Below, in pieces: positions 44,001-52,452 of a DNA stretch of 64,000 nt. The notes under the pieces were generated by a model. It was not told the DNA's origin. It saw only the letters and a program-made list of their open reading frames with translations, and ran no database searches. How positions within the stretch are numbered: the stretch's first letter is position 1; every line of letters begins with the position of its first letter. Where the stretch lies: NCBI RefSeq assembly GCF_900129755.1, contig NZ_FQWT01000001.1, positions 620,001 through 684,000 of the forward strand, written 5' to 3'. Source of the DNA: Chryseobacterium oranimense (GTDB taxonomy: Bacteria; Bacteroidota; Bacteroidia; Flavobacteriales; Weeksellaceae). A program made the translations under genes and the position numbers.

Positions 44001-44489
44001 CTAAATTTTAATGGTGTTTAACTGATTTTCGATTTTACGTTCTAATAGAGTGTCGAGTATTTCCCATTCGCTGTCGTACTCCTTGCCCTCAAAATGGTAG
44101 GTGTCTGTTTCCTTGTCTAATTCGTAGCTGTCAAAATCTTCGTCTTCCAGATAAATATCTATGAGTAGCTTGTCAGAAAACATTGTCCTGCCATATACCA
44201 AACAACCTAATTCCTCATAATCCAATTGGAAATCTATGTTGTAATGCTCGGCTATCTGCTTAACTGCTTCCGCATTTGGCGACCATTTTGTTTGATAATT
44301 GAATATTCCCGTATCGCTTTCGTAAACCTCAAAGAAATATCCGCCGTTACTGTCGTCTATGAAATCGGGCAGTTGTCCGCAATTCTCTTTCCTTTCTCTT
44401 TCAGCCATTGATTTGAATAGCTGTGTTACCTGTTCGATTGCTTCAGGCTTCCCCTCGAAGACAACCGTATTGTTGCACCAATTTGGCAT
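44001..44489 (-). CDS. DUF1281/YubB-like protein (ferredoxin-like fold)
   Basis: The 162-residue protein starts MPNWCNNTVVFEG, the mark of the YubB/api92/DUF1281 group common on plasmids, phages and ICEs. It further has FNYQTKWSPNAEAVKQIAEHY, a conserved part in which Trp and Asn line the core. The C-terminal third is acidic. The family has a ferredoxin-like domain, and its molecular job is not known. It is in a run of accessory genes on the minus strand, with the next gene 2 bp upstream. Confidence 0.78.
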   Translation of the reverse strand: MPNWCNNTVVFEGKPEAIEQVTQLFKSMAERERKENCGQLPDFIDDSNGGYFFEVYESDTGIFNYQTKWSPNAEAVKQIAEHYNIDFQLDYEELGCLVYGRTMFSDKLLIDIYLEDEDFDSYELDKETDTYHFEGKEYDSEWEILDTLLERKIENQLNTIKI

Positions 44490-44491
44490 AA

Positions 44492-44902
44492 TTATTTATC
44501 GTTTAAGGTTATTTTTAATAAAGGCTCACTTCCGAATATTAGGTGTATAGCCTGTTTTAGATTGGGTTTACAGTCCTCTGTCTGTGCATATTCGATAAGG
44601 CAGTGCATCGCAAATATTGCGTTGTATCCGTCAAAAAAATGGTCTGCAAACCAGCGTGGTTTTTTGAGAAGTTTGTCCTCGTTCTTCTCGATTATCCTGT
44701 GTGCATCCTGCACAAGCCTGTACCAAAATTCTGCGGTAAAAAAGCCCTTTTGATACCAACCCTCACGAATGGTAATTTCATTTTTCAGAAAGTATTCGCA
44801 CTGCTTTTTTACGGCGTTCTGAATGTTCGCCATTTCTTCGGGGAATAGCCTGCAAAGCAATTCGCCTTTATCTAAGTTGTCCATTTTATGTAATGCTTTC
44901 AT
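44492..44902 (-). CDS. Small helical protein of unknown function
   Basis: The 136-residue protein is mostly helical and soluble. It has aromatic clusters (GWYQKGFFTAEFWYRLV, KPRWFADHFFDGYNAIFAMHCLIEYAQ). No signal peptide is present. An alternative start MDNLDKGELL lies six codons later. The 44001 gene follows 2 bp after its stop, so the pair is co-transcribed. I recognise no family. Confidence 0.6.
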   Translation of the reverse strand: MKALHKMDNLDKGELLCRLFPEEMANIQNAVKKQCEYFLKNEITIREGWYQKGFFTAEFWYRLVQDAHRIIEKNEDKLLKKPRWFADHFFDGYNAIFAMHCLIEYAQTEDCKPNLKQAIHLIFGSEPLLKITLNDK

Positions 44903-44954
44903 ATTGTTGTTTTATAGTAGGCTACCACCATTTAAGGCGGTAGCCTGTTGTTAT

Positions 44955-46028
44955 CTAATTAAGGTTTAGGATTTCCGCACCGTCCAAAGCAAATGCGGTA
45001 CACAATTCAAATGCTTTCTGTGATTTGAGTTGGGCAGTACCACCCAATACAATGCTCTGTAATTTGGCTTCATCATCTTTGTAATTGCGTACATTCTGAA
45101 AGTAGCCTGTAACAGCGTTGTATGCTCCGAACAAAGTCCCTTTGGTCGTGTTCATCTGTTGTGCATCATCTGTCATAGCATATAGAAGCGCATTATCAAC
45201 CACGTTTTTGAACACGGTGGAAACTTCATCGTCAGCCCCTTTGTTGATAAGGTCAAGTGTTTCTTTGTTCGGGCAAAGTGCCAACTGGATTAGCTTTCTT
45301 ACTTCTCGGTCTGATACTTTTACCTTTGTCCAATTATTGAAAATGCCCTCTAATTGGTTGCTCAATGTGTTGGCAAGCCCCATAATCTTGTGGGCGTTCT
45401 CGATACGTTGTTTTGCTCCCGAAGTATGTTTGATACGGACTACATTGGTCATACTGCGTAGTGAGGCATTCAGCGTGTTTTGGCATACGATACGGATAGG
45501 CGTAAATGCTGCGGTAATACTTCCGCTACCATCGTGCGAAGTGGTTAGAAAAATGTACTTTTCCGTTACATCATCGCCATTGCCTACACGGATATAATCG
45601 GGCAGTTTGGCAGTGATAAAGATGCGTTCCCCTTTGCCCAATGCCCCTGCGGTTTCGTACAGGATACCTTCGCCACCACCTACAATAGCATCAAAAAAAT
45701 TAAAGGCTTCCCGATTTTGTACAATGTGGTAATCCTTACCGACTACACCCAATACTGCATTGTTATCGGTGCGTATGTTAGCGAAATAGTTAGGTACTTC
45801 TAATTCGGTGCTACCTATTTCTATACCGTTGGCAGTTTCGATAATGCCCGAACCTTTGGTAAACAGTGGGGATTTTACGACATCGTAATCTAACCCTGCG
45901 TATTTGATAGCTTCCTCGCTCGTTGGGTATTGCTCTACGATTTGCCCCAAACCGTGCCACGCTTTTTGCTGTACTGAAAAGAAACTGTGCTTTCCTGTTT
46001 GCTCGTTGAAATGAATGTTATGTGCCAT
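44955..46028 (-). CDS. DUF932 domain protein
   Basis: The 357-residue protein begins MAHNIHFNEQTGKHSFFSVQQKAWHGLGQIVEQ, the usual DUF932 start. It continues with the DUF932 body through LTTSHDGSGSITAAFTPIRIVCQNTLNASL (about 165-195) and ends with a helical part. DUF932 proteins are common in phages, plasmids and ICEs of many bacteria, and the fold is shared with phage/plasmid-like TIGR03299 proteins. No activity is proven. The SSB gene lies 42 bp upstream, so a role in handling incoming single-stranded DNA is reasonable. Confidence 0.88.
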   Translation of the reverse strand: MAHNIHFNEQTGKHSFFSVQQKAWHGLGQIVEQYPTSEEAIKYAGLDYDVVKSPLFTKGSGIIETANGIEIGSTELEVPNYFANIRTDNNAVLGVVGKDYHIVQNREAFNFFDAIVGGGEGILYETAGALGKGERIFITAKLPDYIRVGNGDDVTEKYIFLTTSHDGSGSITAAFTPIRIVCQNTLNASLRSMTNVVRIKHTSGAKQRIENAHKIMGLANTLSNQLEGIFNNWTKVKVSDREVRKLIQLALCPNKETLDLINKGADDEVSTVFKNVVDNALLYAMTDDAQQMNTTKGTLFGAYNAVTGYFQNVRNYKDDEAKLQSIVLGGTAQLKSQKAFELCTAFALDGAEILNLN

Positions 46029-46070
46029 TTTGATAAATTTTGATGTTAAAAAATGATTGAATACTCGTTG

Positions 46071-46463
46071 TTAGAATGGGAGGTCGTCATCTGCTCCCTG
46101 TGCTGTAACCTTGTTGTTCTCGGCTTGTGCAGTAGCTTGTATGGTTTCGGCTCTCCTGCTACCTCCGTGCAGTTTGATTTGTGAGGTATGAAAGTTCAGC
46201 CCCGAATGTGCTTCGCCGTCTTTGCCTATCCACGCTCGTGTATTCACTCGCCCTGTGAGTTCTACCAATGTGCCTTTTGTCAGCAGTCTTGCCACGTTTG
46301 CAGATAGCCAGTAGGCACAATCGAAGTAGGTCGTTTGCTCTACACGCTCGCCTTGTTTGTTCTTGTAGCTTTCGTTGCTCGCTACCGAAAAGTTTACTAC
46401 TTGCTTGTCGTTGTTAAGGGTTCTTACTTCCGCATCCCTTGTTAGTCGTCCGATGATGTTCAT
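46071..46463 (-). CDS. ssb: Single-stranded DNA-binding protein
   Basis: The 130-residue protein has the OB-fold of bacterial SSB (MNIIGRLTRDAEVRTLNNDKQVVNFSVASNESY..., about 1-105), a short flexible linker and the acidic tip DDDLPF that binds partner proteins. ICE-borne SSBs coat the transferred strand in the recipient before the second strand is made. It is slightly shorter than chromosomal SSBs because of a short linker. It is the leading gene of the minus-strand accessory run. Confidence 0.93.
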   Translation of the reverse strand: MNIIGRLTRDAEVRTLNNDKQVVNFSVASNESYKNKQGERVEQTTYFDCAYWLSANVARLLTKGTLVELTGRVNTRAWIGKDGEAHSGLNFHTSQIKLHGGSRRAETIQATAQAENNKVTAQGADDDLPF

Positions 46464-46821
46464 AATCGTTCTGTTTTAAAAGTTTGACATTTTGTTACGT
46501 TCGCTTTTCTCGCTTCCTGCTTCCTGTTGTGGTCTGCTCCGCTTCGCATAATATTTTCCAAAAGAAAAACCGGAAAAAAGAAAGCAGATAATCCAAGCGG
46601 GCAACAGCGATGACCAAGAAAAAAAATGATTTAATGGGGGTTCCTTTAGGGGGAAACCGTTCATTCGTTTTTTTTATTGGTGGGTGTGTGCGATGGCTGC
46701 CCGCTATAACTTAGCTGCCTTTTTACCGGTTGATTGTGGAAATTTTCTATTCCTAATTTTTATGTCAATTATGAACAGGCTTCAATAGTCTGAAACAAAG
46801 GAGGAGTAATAAAAAAGTATG
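46464..46821. other. Non-coding stretch between ssb and the integrase
   Basis: No convincing gene is seen. A 62-residue frame on the minus strand (46476-46664) has a poor, Arg/Lys/Ser-rich end and is not supported. The stretch probably contains the ssb promoter region. The integrase terminator lies to its right. Confidence 0.5.
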
Positions 46822-46855
46822 GGCATAAAAAAAGCAGAACCGTTAAGTTCTGCTT
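46822..46855 (-). terminator. Rho-independent terminator of the integrase gene
   Basis: AAGCAGAAC/GTTCTGCTT (46832-46840 with 46847-46855) has a 6-base loop. On the minus strand it is followed by a T run, 22 bp after the integrase stop. Confidence 0.8.
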
Positions 46856-46877
46856 CTTGTGGTTAGATAAAAGCGGA

Positions 46878-48128
46878 TTAGATTGCCATCATAAATGCCT
46901 CTTCCATTGCTTTGAATTTCGGTGTAACCAAATCCATATCCTTGCTGATTTTTTGGCTTGTGATTTTAGCATAAATTTGTGTGGTGGAAATGTTTTTATG
47001 CCCCATCATTTTGCTAAGGCTTTCAAGCGGTACGCCCTCGGTCAGAAACATTGTTCCAAAAGTATGTCTTGCGGTGTGAAAGGTTACTTTTTGCTCCGTG
47101 ATAATCTCTGCCTTTTCAACCAATTTACCTATGTGCGTATTGCAGGTTGCATTGGTAGGAACCGGAAAGATAAATTCATTCCTTGTTGTACCCTGATATT
47201 TCTCAATGATACGTTTAGGGATTTCCATTAACCGAACATTGGAAGCAACATCAGATTTCTTTCTCCGGCTGATAATCCATTGATGACCGTCAAAGAATGA
47301 TTGAATATTGCTTCTTGTCAATTTCTTAATATCAGCGTAAGCCAATCCTGTAAAGCAACTGAAAATAAAAATATCTTTTACAAGTTCATATCTTTTATGC
47401 GGAACCTGACACATCATCAGCTTTTCAACGTCTTCTTTCAGTATGTACCCTCTGTCGGTTTCTTCCATACTTATTTCGTAATCCTCAAAAGGATTATCAC
47501 GTATCAGCCCTTTTTTGATAGCCAGTTCAGCCAAAGCAATAACAGGCATTGTGTAAATCCAAACCGTGTTATGGGCGCATTGCTTATCGTAGCGGAGGTA
47601 AAAGTCAAACTCACGGATAAAATCTGCCGTCAGTTCCCGAAATGCCATATCTTCCCTGTGATAACGCTCTTTTATAAATTCCGTAAGATGATTGTAAACA
47701 GTGATGTATTTGTTGTAAGTTCCTTGTGAACGCTCCTCTTTATCAACCAATCTTTTAAATTCAACATTCTGGTCGTTAAAAACTTTCAATATGGCATCAT
47801 CCATTACACCAACACCGAGAAAAGAGAGCTTTACTTTTTGGGCAGTTGCAAAGCCCTCGTGCTTCAGCATATCTTCATAAATCTTGTCGATACGTCCCCG
47901 TATATTGTCCAGCTTTTGGTTGATGCTCAAAGCTGTGGCACTTTTGCCCTGAACCCGTCCGTGTTTTAAATCCCAACTATTAGGGTTAATTTCTAACTTT
48001 GTCCCGAAAGTTTTCGGTGTTCCATCAATGGTAATACGTGCCATAACCGGGGCATTACCGTTCTTTTTCAGTTCGTTCTTTTTCAAATAGAAAAGCAGTT
48101 TGAACGTCGATTTTTTTGTCTGCTCCAT
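46878..48128 (-). CDS. int: Tyrosine integrase of the ICE (IntDOT-like)
   Basis: The 416-residue protein has a basic N-terminal arm-binding part, a SAM-like core-binding domain (about 110-205) and a catalytic domain. In the catalytic domain are HTARH (His351, Arg354), MMGH (His377) and the nucleophile Tyr386. The box I arginine found in most tyrosine recombinases (TGLR) is missing, and the motif reads FTGLAYADI. IntDOT of CTnDOT also lacks that arginine. The gene sits right at the ICE end, 234 bp from the proposed att core. It catalyses excision and integration with help of the two small HTH proteins at 41.4-41.9 kb. Confidence 0.92.
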   Translation of the reverse strand: MEQTKKSTFKLLFYLKKNELKKNGNAPVMARITIDGTPKTFGTKLEINPNSWDLKHGRVQGKSATALSINQKLDNIRGRIDKIYEDMLKHEGFATAQKVKLSFLGVGVMDDAILKVFNDQNVEFKRLVDKEERSQGTYNKYITVYNHLTEFIKERYHREDMAFRELTADFIREFDFYLRYDKQCAHNTVWIYTMPVIALAELAIKKGLIRDNPFEDYEISMEETDRGYILKEDVEKLMMCQVPHKRYELVKDIFIFSCFTGLAYADIKKLTRSNIQSFFDGHQWIISRRKKSDVASNVRLMEIPKRIIEKYQGTTRNEFIFPVPTNATCNTHIGKLVEKAEIITEQKVTFHTARHTFGTMFLTEGVPLESLSKMMGHKNISTTQIYAKITSQKISKDMDLVTPKFKAMEEAFMMAI

Positions 48129-48361
48129 AACTCAAATGTTTAACGTTTAAAATTAAATTACATTGAGTTACAAGGGAATATAAAAAAGGGTGCAAAAGAC
48201 TGAAATATAATCAGTTAAGCTATATAGTTGCCTTTATCAATCGGTAACGAATTAGTAACCTAACCTTGTCAATTTAAGCCCAAAACCTATCAGACACCGA
48301 GTTCCAAACTAAGACTACACATTTATAAAGCATTGTATAGTAGCGGTTTTAATCGCTTTGC

Positions 48362-48371
48362 GTACTTTTGC
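48362..48371. other. Right attachment-site core (attR) of the ICE
   Basis: GTACTTTTGC fits GTANNTTTGC, the 10-bp core at which CTnDOT-family elements insert. A second TTTGC (48357-48361 region, within GCTTTGC) lies directly before it. The integrase gene is on the left and the host GH3 gene ends 6 bp to the right. The crossover should lie just 3' of the core. The family consensus is from established work on CTnDOT. The exact exchange point is inferred. Confidence 0.65.
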
Positions 48372-48377
48372 TTTTTA

Positions 48378-50960
48378 TTAATCTTTTTCATTAAAAAACT
48401 GTAATTCTTTGATGGGAATTTTAATGGTTACCTGTTTTGTTTCTCCTGGATTTACATACACTTTCTGAAAACCTTTCAATTCAATGACAGGCCTTGAAAC
48501 TGATGCCAGCAGATCTTTCACATACAGCTGAACAACCTCGCTTCCTCCTTTTTTTCCTGTATTTCTGACATTAATCCGGGCAATAATCGTATCATTTTCA
48601 GAAAATTTCAACTGATTAAGCTGCAGATCCGAAAGCTCAAAATTGGTATAGCTAAGGCCAAAACCAAAGGGATATAACGGCTCACCGCTCAAATCATAAT
48701 AATCATTTCCCCGTCCTGTAGGATGATGATTGTAGGTCAATGGCAGCTGCCCTTCTTCAGCCGGGAATGTAACGGGCAGTTTCCCTGAGGGATTTTCCGC
48801 TCCGAAAAGGATCTTTGCCACCGCGTTTCCGCCCTCTTCTCCGGGATACCAAACATCCAGAATAGCCCCCGCTTTATCTTTCCATGCTGTGGTTTTGATA
48901 GCAGAACCTCCAACTAAAATTACGGTTACGGGTTTGTTCAGTTTTGAAACTTCATGAATCAATTTCTCCTGATTTCCAGGCAGGCTCAGCGAAGAACGGT
49001 CCTGAAATTCGCCTTCATGAATTCCGGCAGCAATAATGATATGATCTGCCTTTTCTGCTGTTTTTAAGGCATCATTAAATTCTTTCTGAGCATCATCAAT
49101 ACCGTAATTCCAGATCAGTTCAATATGAGCTTCTCCCCTGCTCTCGCGGAATTCTATAACAAGATTGTACTGTTGGTCTTTAACAAAATCTATGGCGGCT
49201 ATTTTTGTTGAATAGCCCTGTTTTTCCCATTGATCAACGATTAATTTTCCATCGAGGTATAATCTGAAGCCATCGTTTCCACGCAGTCCGAGCTGGTATT
49301 TTCCATTGTCCGGAGCTTTCAGCTGACCTGTCCATCGGATGCTGTAGTTATCCGGCTGCAGTTTTTCAGGGTCCGGCGAGTAAAGAGTCCAATTAAAATT
49401 AATCTGCTCATCCTGCCTTTGAAAAGCCTCCTTTCCTTGTAATCCTATGTTTGCAAAGTAATTTCCTTTTAAGCCTTTCTTATTTTCAGATGATAAAAGA
49501 TCGGCAGGAACCGTTTTAAAATCCTTCAGATCCCATGTAATACCTTTGGAATAAAGAACCTCTATATTCTTATCTTTCGTAATATTTTTAATCCCTTCAA
49601 GAATATTCACCTTATGGTTTCCCGGTCCGGAATAGCCTCCGAGTCTTGCATCCACGGCATCTGTTCCGATCACCGCGATTTTTTTCACATGGTCAGAAAC
49701 AGGAAGTATTCCCCTGGTATTCTGTAACAACACAATTGATTCAAGCGCTGCTTTTTCGGCTAACGGTTTATGATTGATCATTTTCAATTCATGAATTTCG
49801 CGTTCAGAGATATAAGGTTTTTCAAAAAGTCCGAGTTCAAATTTTGCCTTTAAAACTCTTGCTACCGCATCATCTATCCTTTCCTGTGAAATCCGTCCAT
49901 CCAAAAACGGAGGAATAAACAGCTGATAATGTTTGTATTCTGTCTGGAATATTACATCAAGTCCTGCATTCATAGCCTGTGCAGAAGCATCATCATAATC
50001 TTTTGCCGTAAAATGAAGTACGTTCGCGCCTCCTACAGCACTTGCATCGCTAATGACAAAGCCATTAAAATTCCATTCTTTTTTCAGTTTTTCTGTAAGC
50101 AGCCAATGATTGGCTGTGGAGGGTCTTCCGTCGAGAAGGTTATAGGAAGTCATCACCGACCTGCTTTTCCCGGAAGTAAAGGCTTTATAAAAAGGAACAA
50201 GATGAGTTTCTTCAAGATATCTCCTGCTCCAGTGGATAGGATAAGAATCTCTCCCGCCTTCTCCTACATTGGCTAAAAAATGCTTTGGAGTGGTAATGAT
50301 TCCCTGATTTTCAAATGAACTTACGAAACTAACGCCCATCACAGAGGTTAAAAAGGGATCTTCCCCATACGTTTCCTCTGTCCGTCCCCATCTCACGTCG
50401 CTGGCCAGGTTTACTACCGGGGTAAGAACCTGGCGGATTCCTCTTAATTTTGATTCTTTTGCAATGGCAGAAGAAACCTGCTTCATGAGTTCGGGATTGA
50501 ATGTGGCAGCAAGCCCGATAGCCTGGGGAAATGCCGTTGCTCCCTCCCGCATTAATCCGTGTAAAGCTTCATCAAACGGAATGATCGGAATTCCCAGCCT
50601 TGATTCTTCAATAAAGTATTTCTGAATAGCATTGATTTTTCTTACAAGCTTTTCCGCATCTTCACCGGAATTATATTTCAACATCTGGCCAGCCGCCCCG
50701 TCCCCCAGATTTCCGGCGCTCACCTGCAATCCAAAAATTCCGTGCCTGTGCTGGTCTTTAGGAACATTATCCAGATCTCCCGGGATCATAAAACATTGCC
50801 AGAATTTTTCTTCGGGAGTCATTCTTTTTAACAGATCCTGAACTCTTATTTCTACAGGCTGTTTGGGGTCTTTATACAGCGGTTTTTCTTTCTGGGCACT
50901 CAGAAATGCAGAATTCAGAACAAGCACAATGACCGCTGCTTTAATACAATTCAACTTCAT
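48378..50960 (-). CDS. GH3 beta-glucosidase with PA14 domain, C-terminus probably clipped by the ICE
   Basis: The protein has 860 residues from the start MKLNCIKAAVIV, which gives a signal peptide (1-22, FLSAQ). The GH3 catalytic domain follows, with nucleophile Asp305 in GFVISDASAVGG, then the GH3 C-terminal alpha/beta domain with a PA14 domain inserted (about 490-620: KGLKGNYFANIGLQ to IELIWNYG), and a fibronectin-III-like end domain. That last domain stops at KELQFFNEKD. In related GH3 proteins some 30-40 more residues with a final GxSSxxI part follow. The stop lies 6 bp from the ICE att core, so the end was likely lost by the insertion. Its ATG overlaps the stop of the fucosidase gene by one base (TAATG). 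Confidence 0.88.
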   Translation of the reverse strand: MKLNCIKAAVIVLVLNSAFLSAQKEKPLYKDPKQPVEIRVQDLLKRMTPEEKFWQCFMIPGDLDNVPKDQHRHGIFGLQVSAGNLGDGAAGQMLKYNSGEDAEKLVRKINAIQKYFIEESRLGIPIIPFDEALHGLMREGATAFPQAIGLAATFNPELMKQVSSAIAKESKLRGIRQVLTPVVNLASDVRWGRTEETYGEDPFLTSVMGVSFVSSFENQGIITTPKHFLANVGEGGRDSYPIHWSRRYLEETHLVPFYKAFTSGKSRSVMTSYNLLDGRPSTANHWLLTEKLKKEWNFNGFVISDASAVGGANVLHFTAKDYDDASAQAMNAGLDVIFQTEYKHYQLFIPPFLDGRISQERIDDAVARVLKAKFELGLFEKPYISEREIHELKMINHKPLAEKAALESIVLLQNTRGILPVSDHVKKIAVIGTDAVDARLGGYSGPGNHKVNILEGIKNITKDKNIEVLYSKGITWDLKDFKTVPADLLSSENKKGLKGNYFANIGLQGKEAFQRQDEQINFNWTLYSPDPEKLQPDNYSIRWTGQLKAPDNGKYQLGLRGNDGFRLYLDGKLIVDQWEKQGYSTKIAAIDFVKDQQYNLVIEFRESRGEAHIELIWNYGIDDAQKEFNDALKTAEKADHIIIAAGIHEGEFQDRSSLSLPGNQEKLIHEVSKLNKPVTVILVGGSAIKTTAWKDKAGAILDVWYPGEEGGNAVAKILFGAENPSGKLPVTFPAEEGQLPLTYNHHPTGRGNDYYDLSGEPLYPFGFGLSYTNFELSDLQLNQLKFSENDTIIARINVRNTGKKGGSEVVQLYVKDLLASVSRPVIELKGFQKVYVNPGETKQVTIKIPIKELQFFNEKD

Positions 50961-52402
50961 TAGTTCGTCATTTGAATGGAGGTGGCATATTTCAATTTTG
51001 TCCTGTCTTCCGGCAGCTTTACTTCTACTGTAGTTCCAGTTTGTTTCCACTTCACTTTTGAATCGATCCCAAGAATTTTCAATGTTTTCGGCTTAAAATT
51101 TTCCGGAAGTGAAAAACTGAGTATGGCAGGAGCCCGGTACTCTTTCTGATCATCAATATGAAAAACATTGAGGGTTTTGCCGTCTTTAGACCGGGTATAA
51201 TAAAAGTTTCCGTTATGGTAAGGCTCTGCACTTCTTGTTGCAAATACGGCTGACCGGTTTTTCTCCATCCAGCCCGAAATCTCATTTAATCTTTCATAAA
51301 CTACCGGATCATAGTCTCCATTGGGACCGGGAGCTATATTCATGAGATAATTTCCGCCCCGTGAGATAATTTTGATGAGTGTTTCAATGATTTTTTGAGA
51401 GGATTTATAATTATCGTTAGGAACATAAGAGAAGGAATCTCCCATTGTAATGCAGCTTTCCCAAGGTATGGAAAGGGGATGTTCTGGGACAGCCTGCTCG
51501 GGGGTCACATAATTTTCCCACTTTCCCGGTACGGTACGGTCTACGACTATGATTCCCGGCTGGTTTTTCCTGGCCATGTTTCCAATTTTATCCATATCAA
51601 TATCCTGCTCTACTTTGATGGTTCTCTGCCATTCTACAGACGGATCAATGGTTCTGAAAGGTCGTACCCAGCCTCCATCCAGCCACAGGATATCAATTTT
51701 CCCGTAGTTGGAGGTAATTTCATTAAGCTGATTAAAAGTGAATGTTTTAAAGCTTTCCCATCTTTCGGGATACTTTTTCGGATCGTAATTTACATTTCTG
51801 TCTTTCGGTGGGAAGTAAGGCCACCAGTAATTTTCCGAATGCCAGTCCGGCTTAGAAAAATAGGCTCCGATTTTGAATCCGTCTTTTCTGAAGGCATTGA
51901 AGATCTCTTTGGTAACGTCTGCTTTAGGATTTTTTGAGAACGGTGTTTTTGGTGAGGTGATTTTATAATCTGATTCTTTGGTATCAAACATGGCAAAACC
52001 GTCATGATGTTTTGTGGTGAAAACCACATATTTCATTCCTGCTTTCTTTGCTGCCTCTGCCCATCTTTGAGGGTTAAATCCTGTGGGATTGAAAGTAGTC
52101 TGAAGATTTTCGTAGTTCTTTACATACTCATTGTAAGATTTCCCATGTTCCGGCTTTCTCTGGGTCCATGATTCGTCCTCAGGGCATAAGCTCCAGCTTT
52201 CTACAATTCCCCACTGGCTGTAGGTTCCCCAATGCATGAACAGCCCGAATTTCAGATCCTGCCATTCTTCCAGGTTCTGAACAACAAGCGGATCATCCGG
52301 CTTCTGGTAGCCTGCTGATACATTATGAGCCTGTGAAAAAAAAGCGGAAGAAATAAGAAAAGACGAAAGAAAAAAGGTTTTTGTTTTCTGTTTAATGAGC
52401 AT
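50960..52402 (-). CDS. Alpha-L-fucosidase, GH29
   Basis: The 480-residue protein has a signal peptide (about 1-25, FSQA). The GH29 catalytic barrel carries LKFGLFMHWGTYS near the start, KHHDGFAMF and the nucleophile Asp242 in DILWLDGGW. A small beta-sandwich lies at the C-terminus. It would remove terminal fucose from glycans in the periplasm or outside the cell. The GH3 gene downstream shares its operon (TAATG overlap), so both enzymes probably act on the same glycan. The length matches the family. No SusC/SusD pair is seen within the window, so this is a partial or simple utilization locus. Confidence 0.92.
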   Translation of the reverse strand: MLIKQKTKTFFLSSFLISSAFFSQAHNVSAGYQKPDDPLVVQNLEEWQDLKFGLFMHWGTYSQWGIVESWSLCPEDESWTQRKPEHGKSYNEYVKNYENLQTTFNPTGFNPQRWAEAAKKAGMKYVVFTTKHHDGFAMFDTKESDYKITSPKTPFSKNPKADVTKEIFNAFRKDGFKIGAYFSKPDWHSENYWWPYFPPKDRNVNYDPKKYPERWESFKTFTFNQLNEITSNYGKIDILWLDGGWVRPFRTIDPSVEWQRTIKVEQDIDMDKIGNMARKNQPGIIVVDRTVPGKWENYVTPEQAVPEHPLSIPWESCITMGDSFSYVPNDNYKSSQKIIETLIKIISRGGNYLMNIAPGPNGDYDPVVYERLNEISGWMEKNRSAVFATRSAEPYHNGNFYYTRSKDGKTLNVFHIDDQKEYRAPAILSFSLPENFKPKTLKILGIDSKVKWKQTGTTVEVKLPEDRTKLKYATSIQMTN

Positions 52403-52452
52403 ATGACGTTCGTTTTTGCTAAATTAAACATCCTGCCACTAATCAGCAAACC

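Larger units (their letters stand above)
1..48371. mobile_element. CTnDOT-like integrative and conjugative element (right-hand part, left end outside window)
   Basis: The segment carries a tyrosine integrase at its right edge, excisionase-like HTH genes, an RteC-like regulator, a relaxase/coupling-protein module and a traA-to-traQ operon in the order known from Bacteroides CTnDOT. The right boundary is placed at GTACTTTTGC (48362-48371), which fits the GTANNTTTGC core of that family. The left end is not in the window, so the element is longer than 48 kb. Cargo is a metal-efflux block (2.5-19.1 kb) and an ABC-3C operon (26.3-30.4 kb). The family assignment rests on gene content and order. The exact right boundary is an inference. 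Confidence 0.9.

Noticed and set aside
46476..46664. 62-residue minus-strand frame between ssb and integrase
   Set aside because: The end is low-complexity and basic, and nothing supports translation; treated as intergenic.
48129..48377. tRNA gene as ICE insertion target
   Set aside because: No tRNA-like sequence lies near the ICE end; the junction is at GTACTTTTGC beside a GH3 gene.
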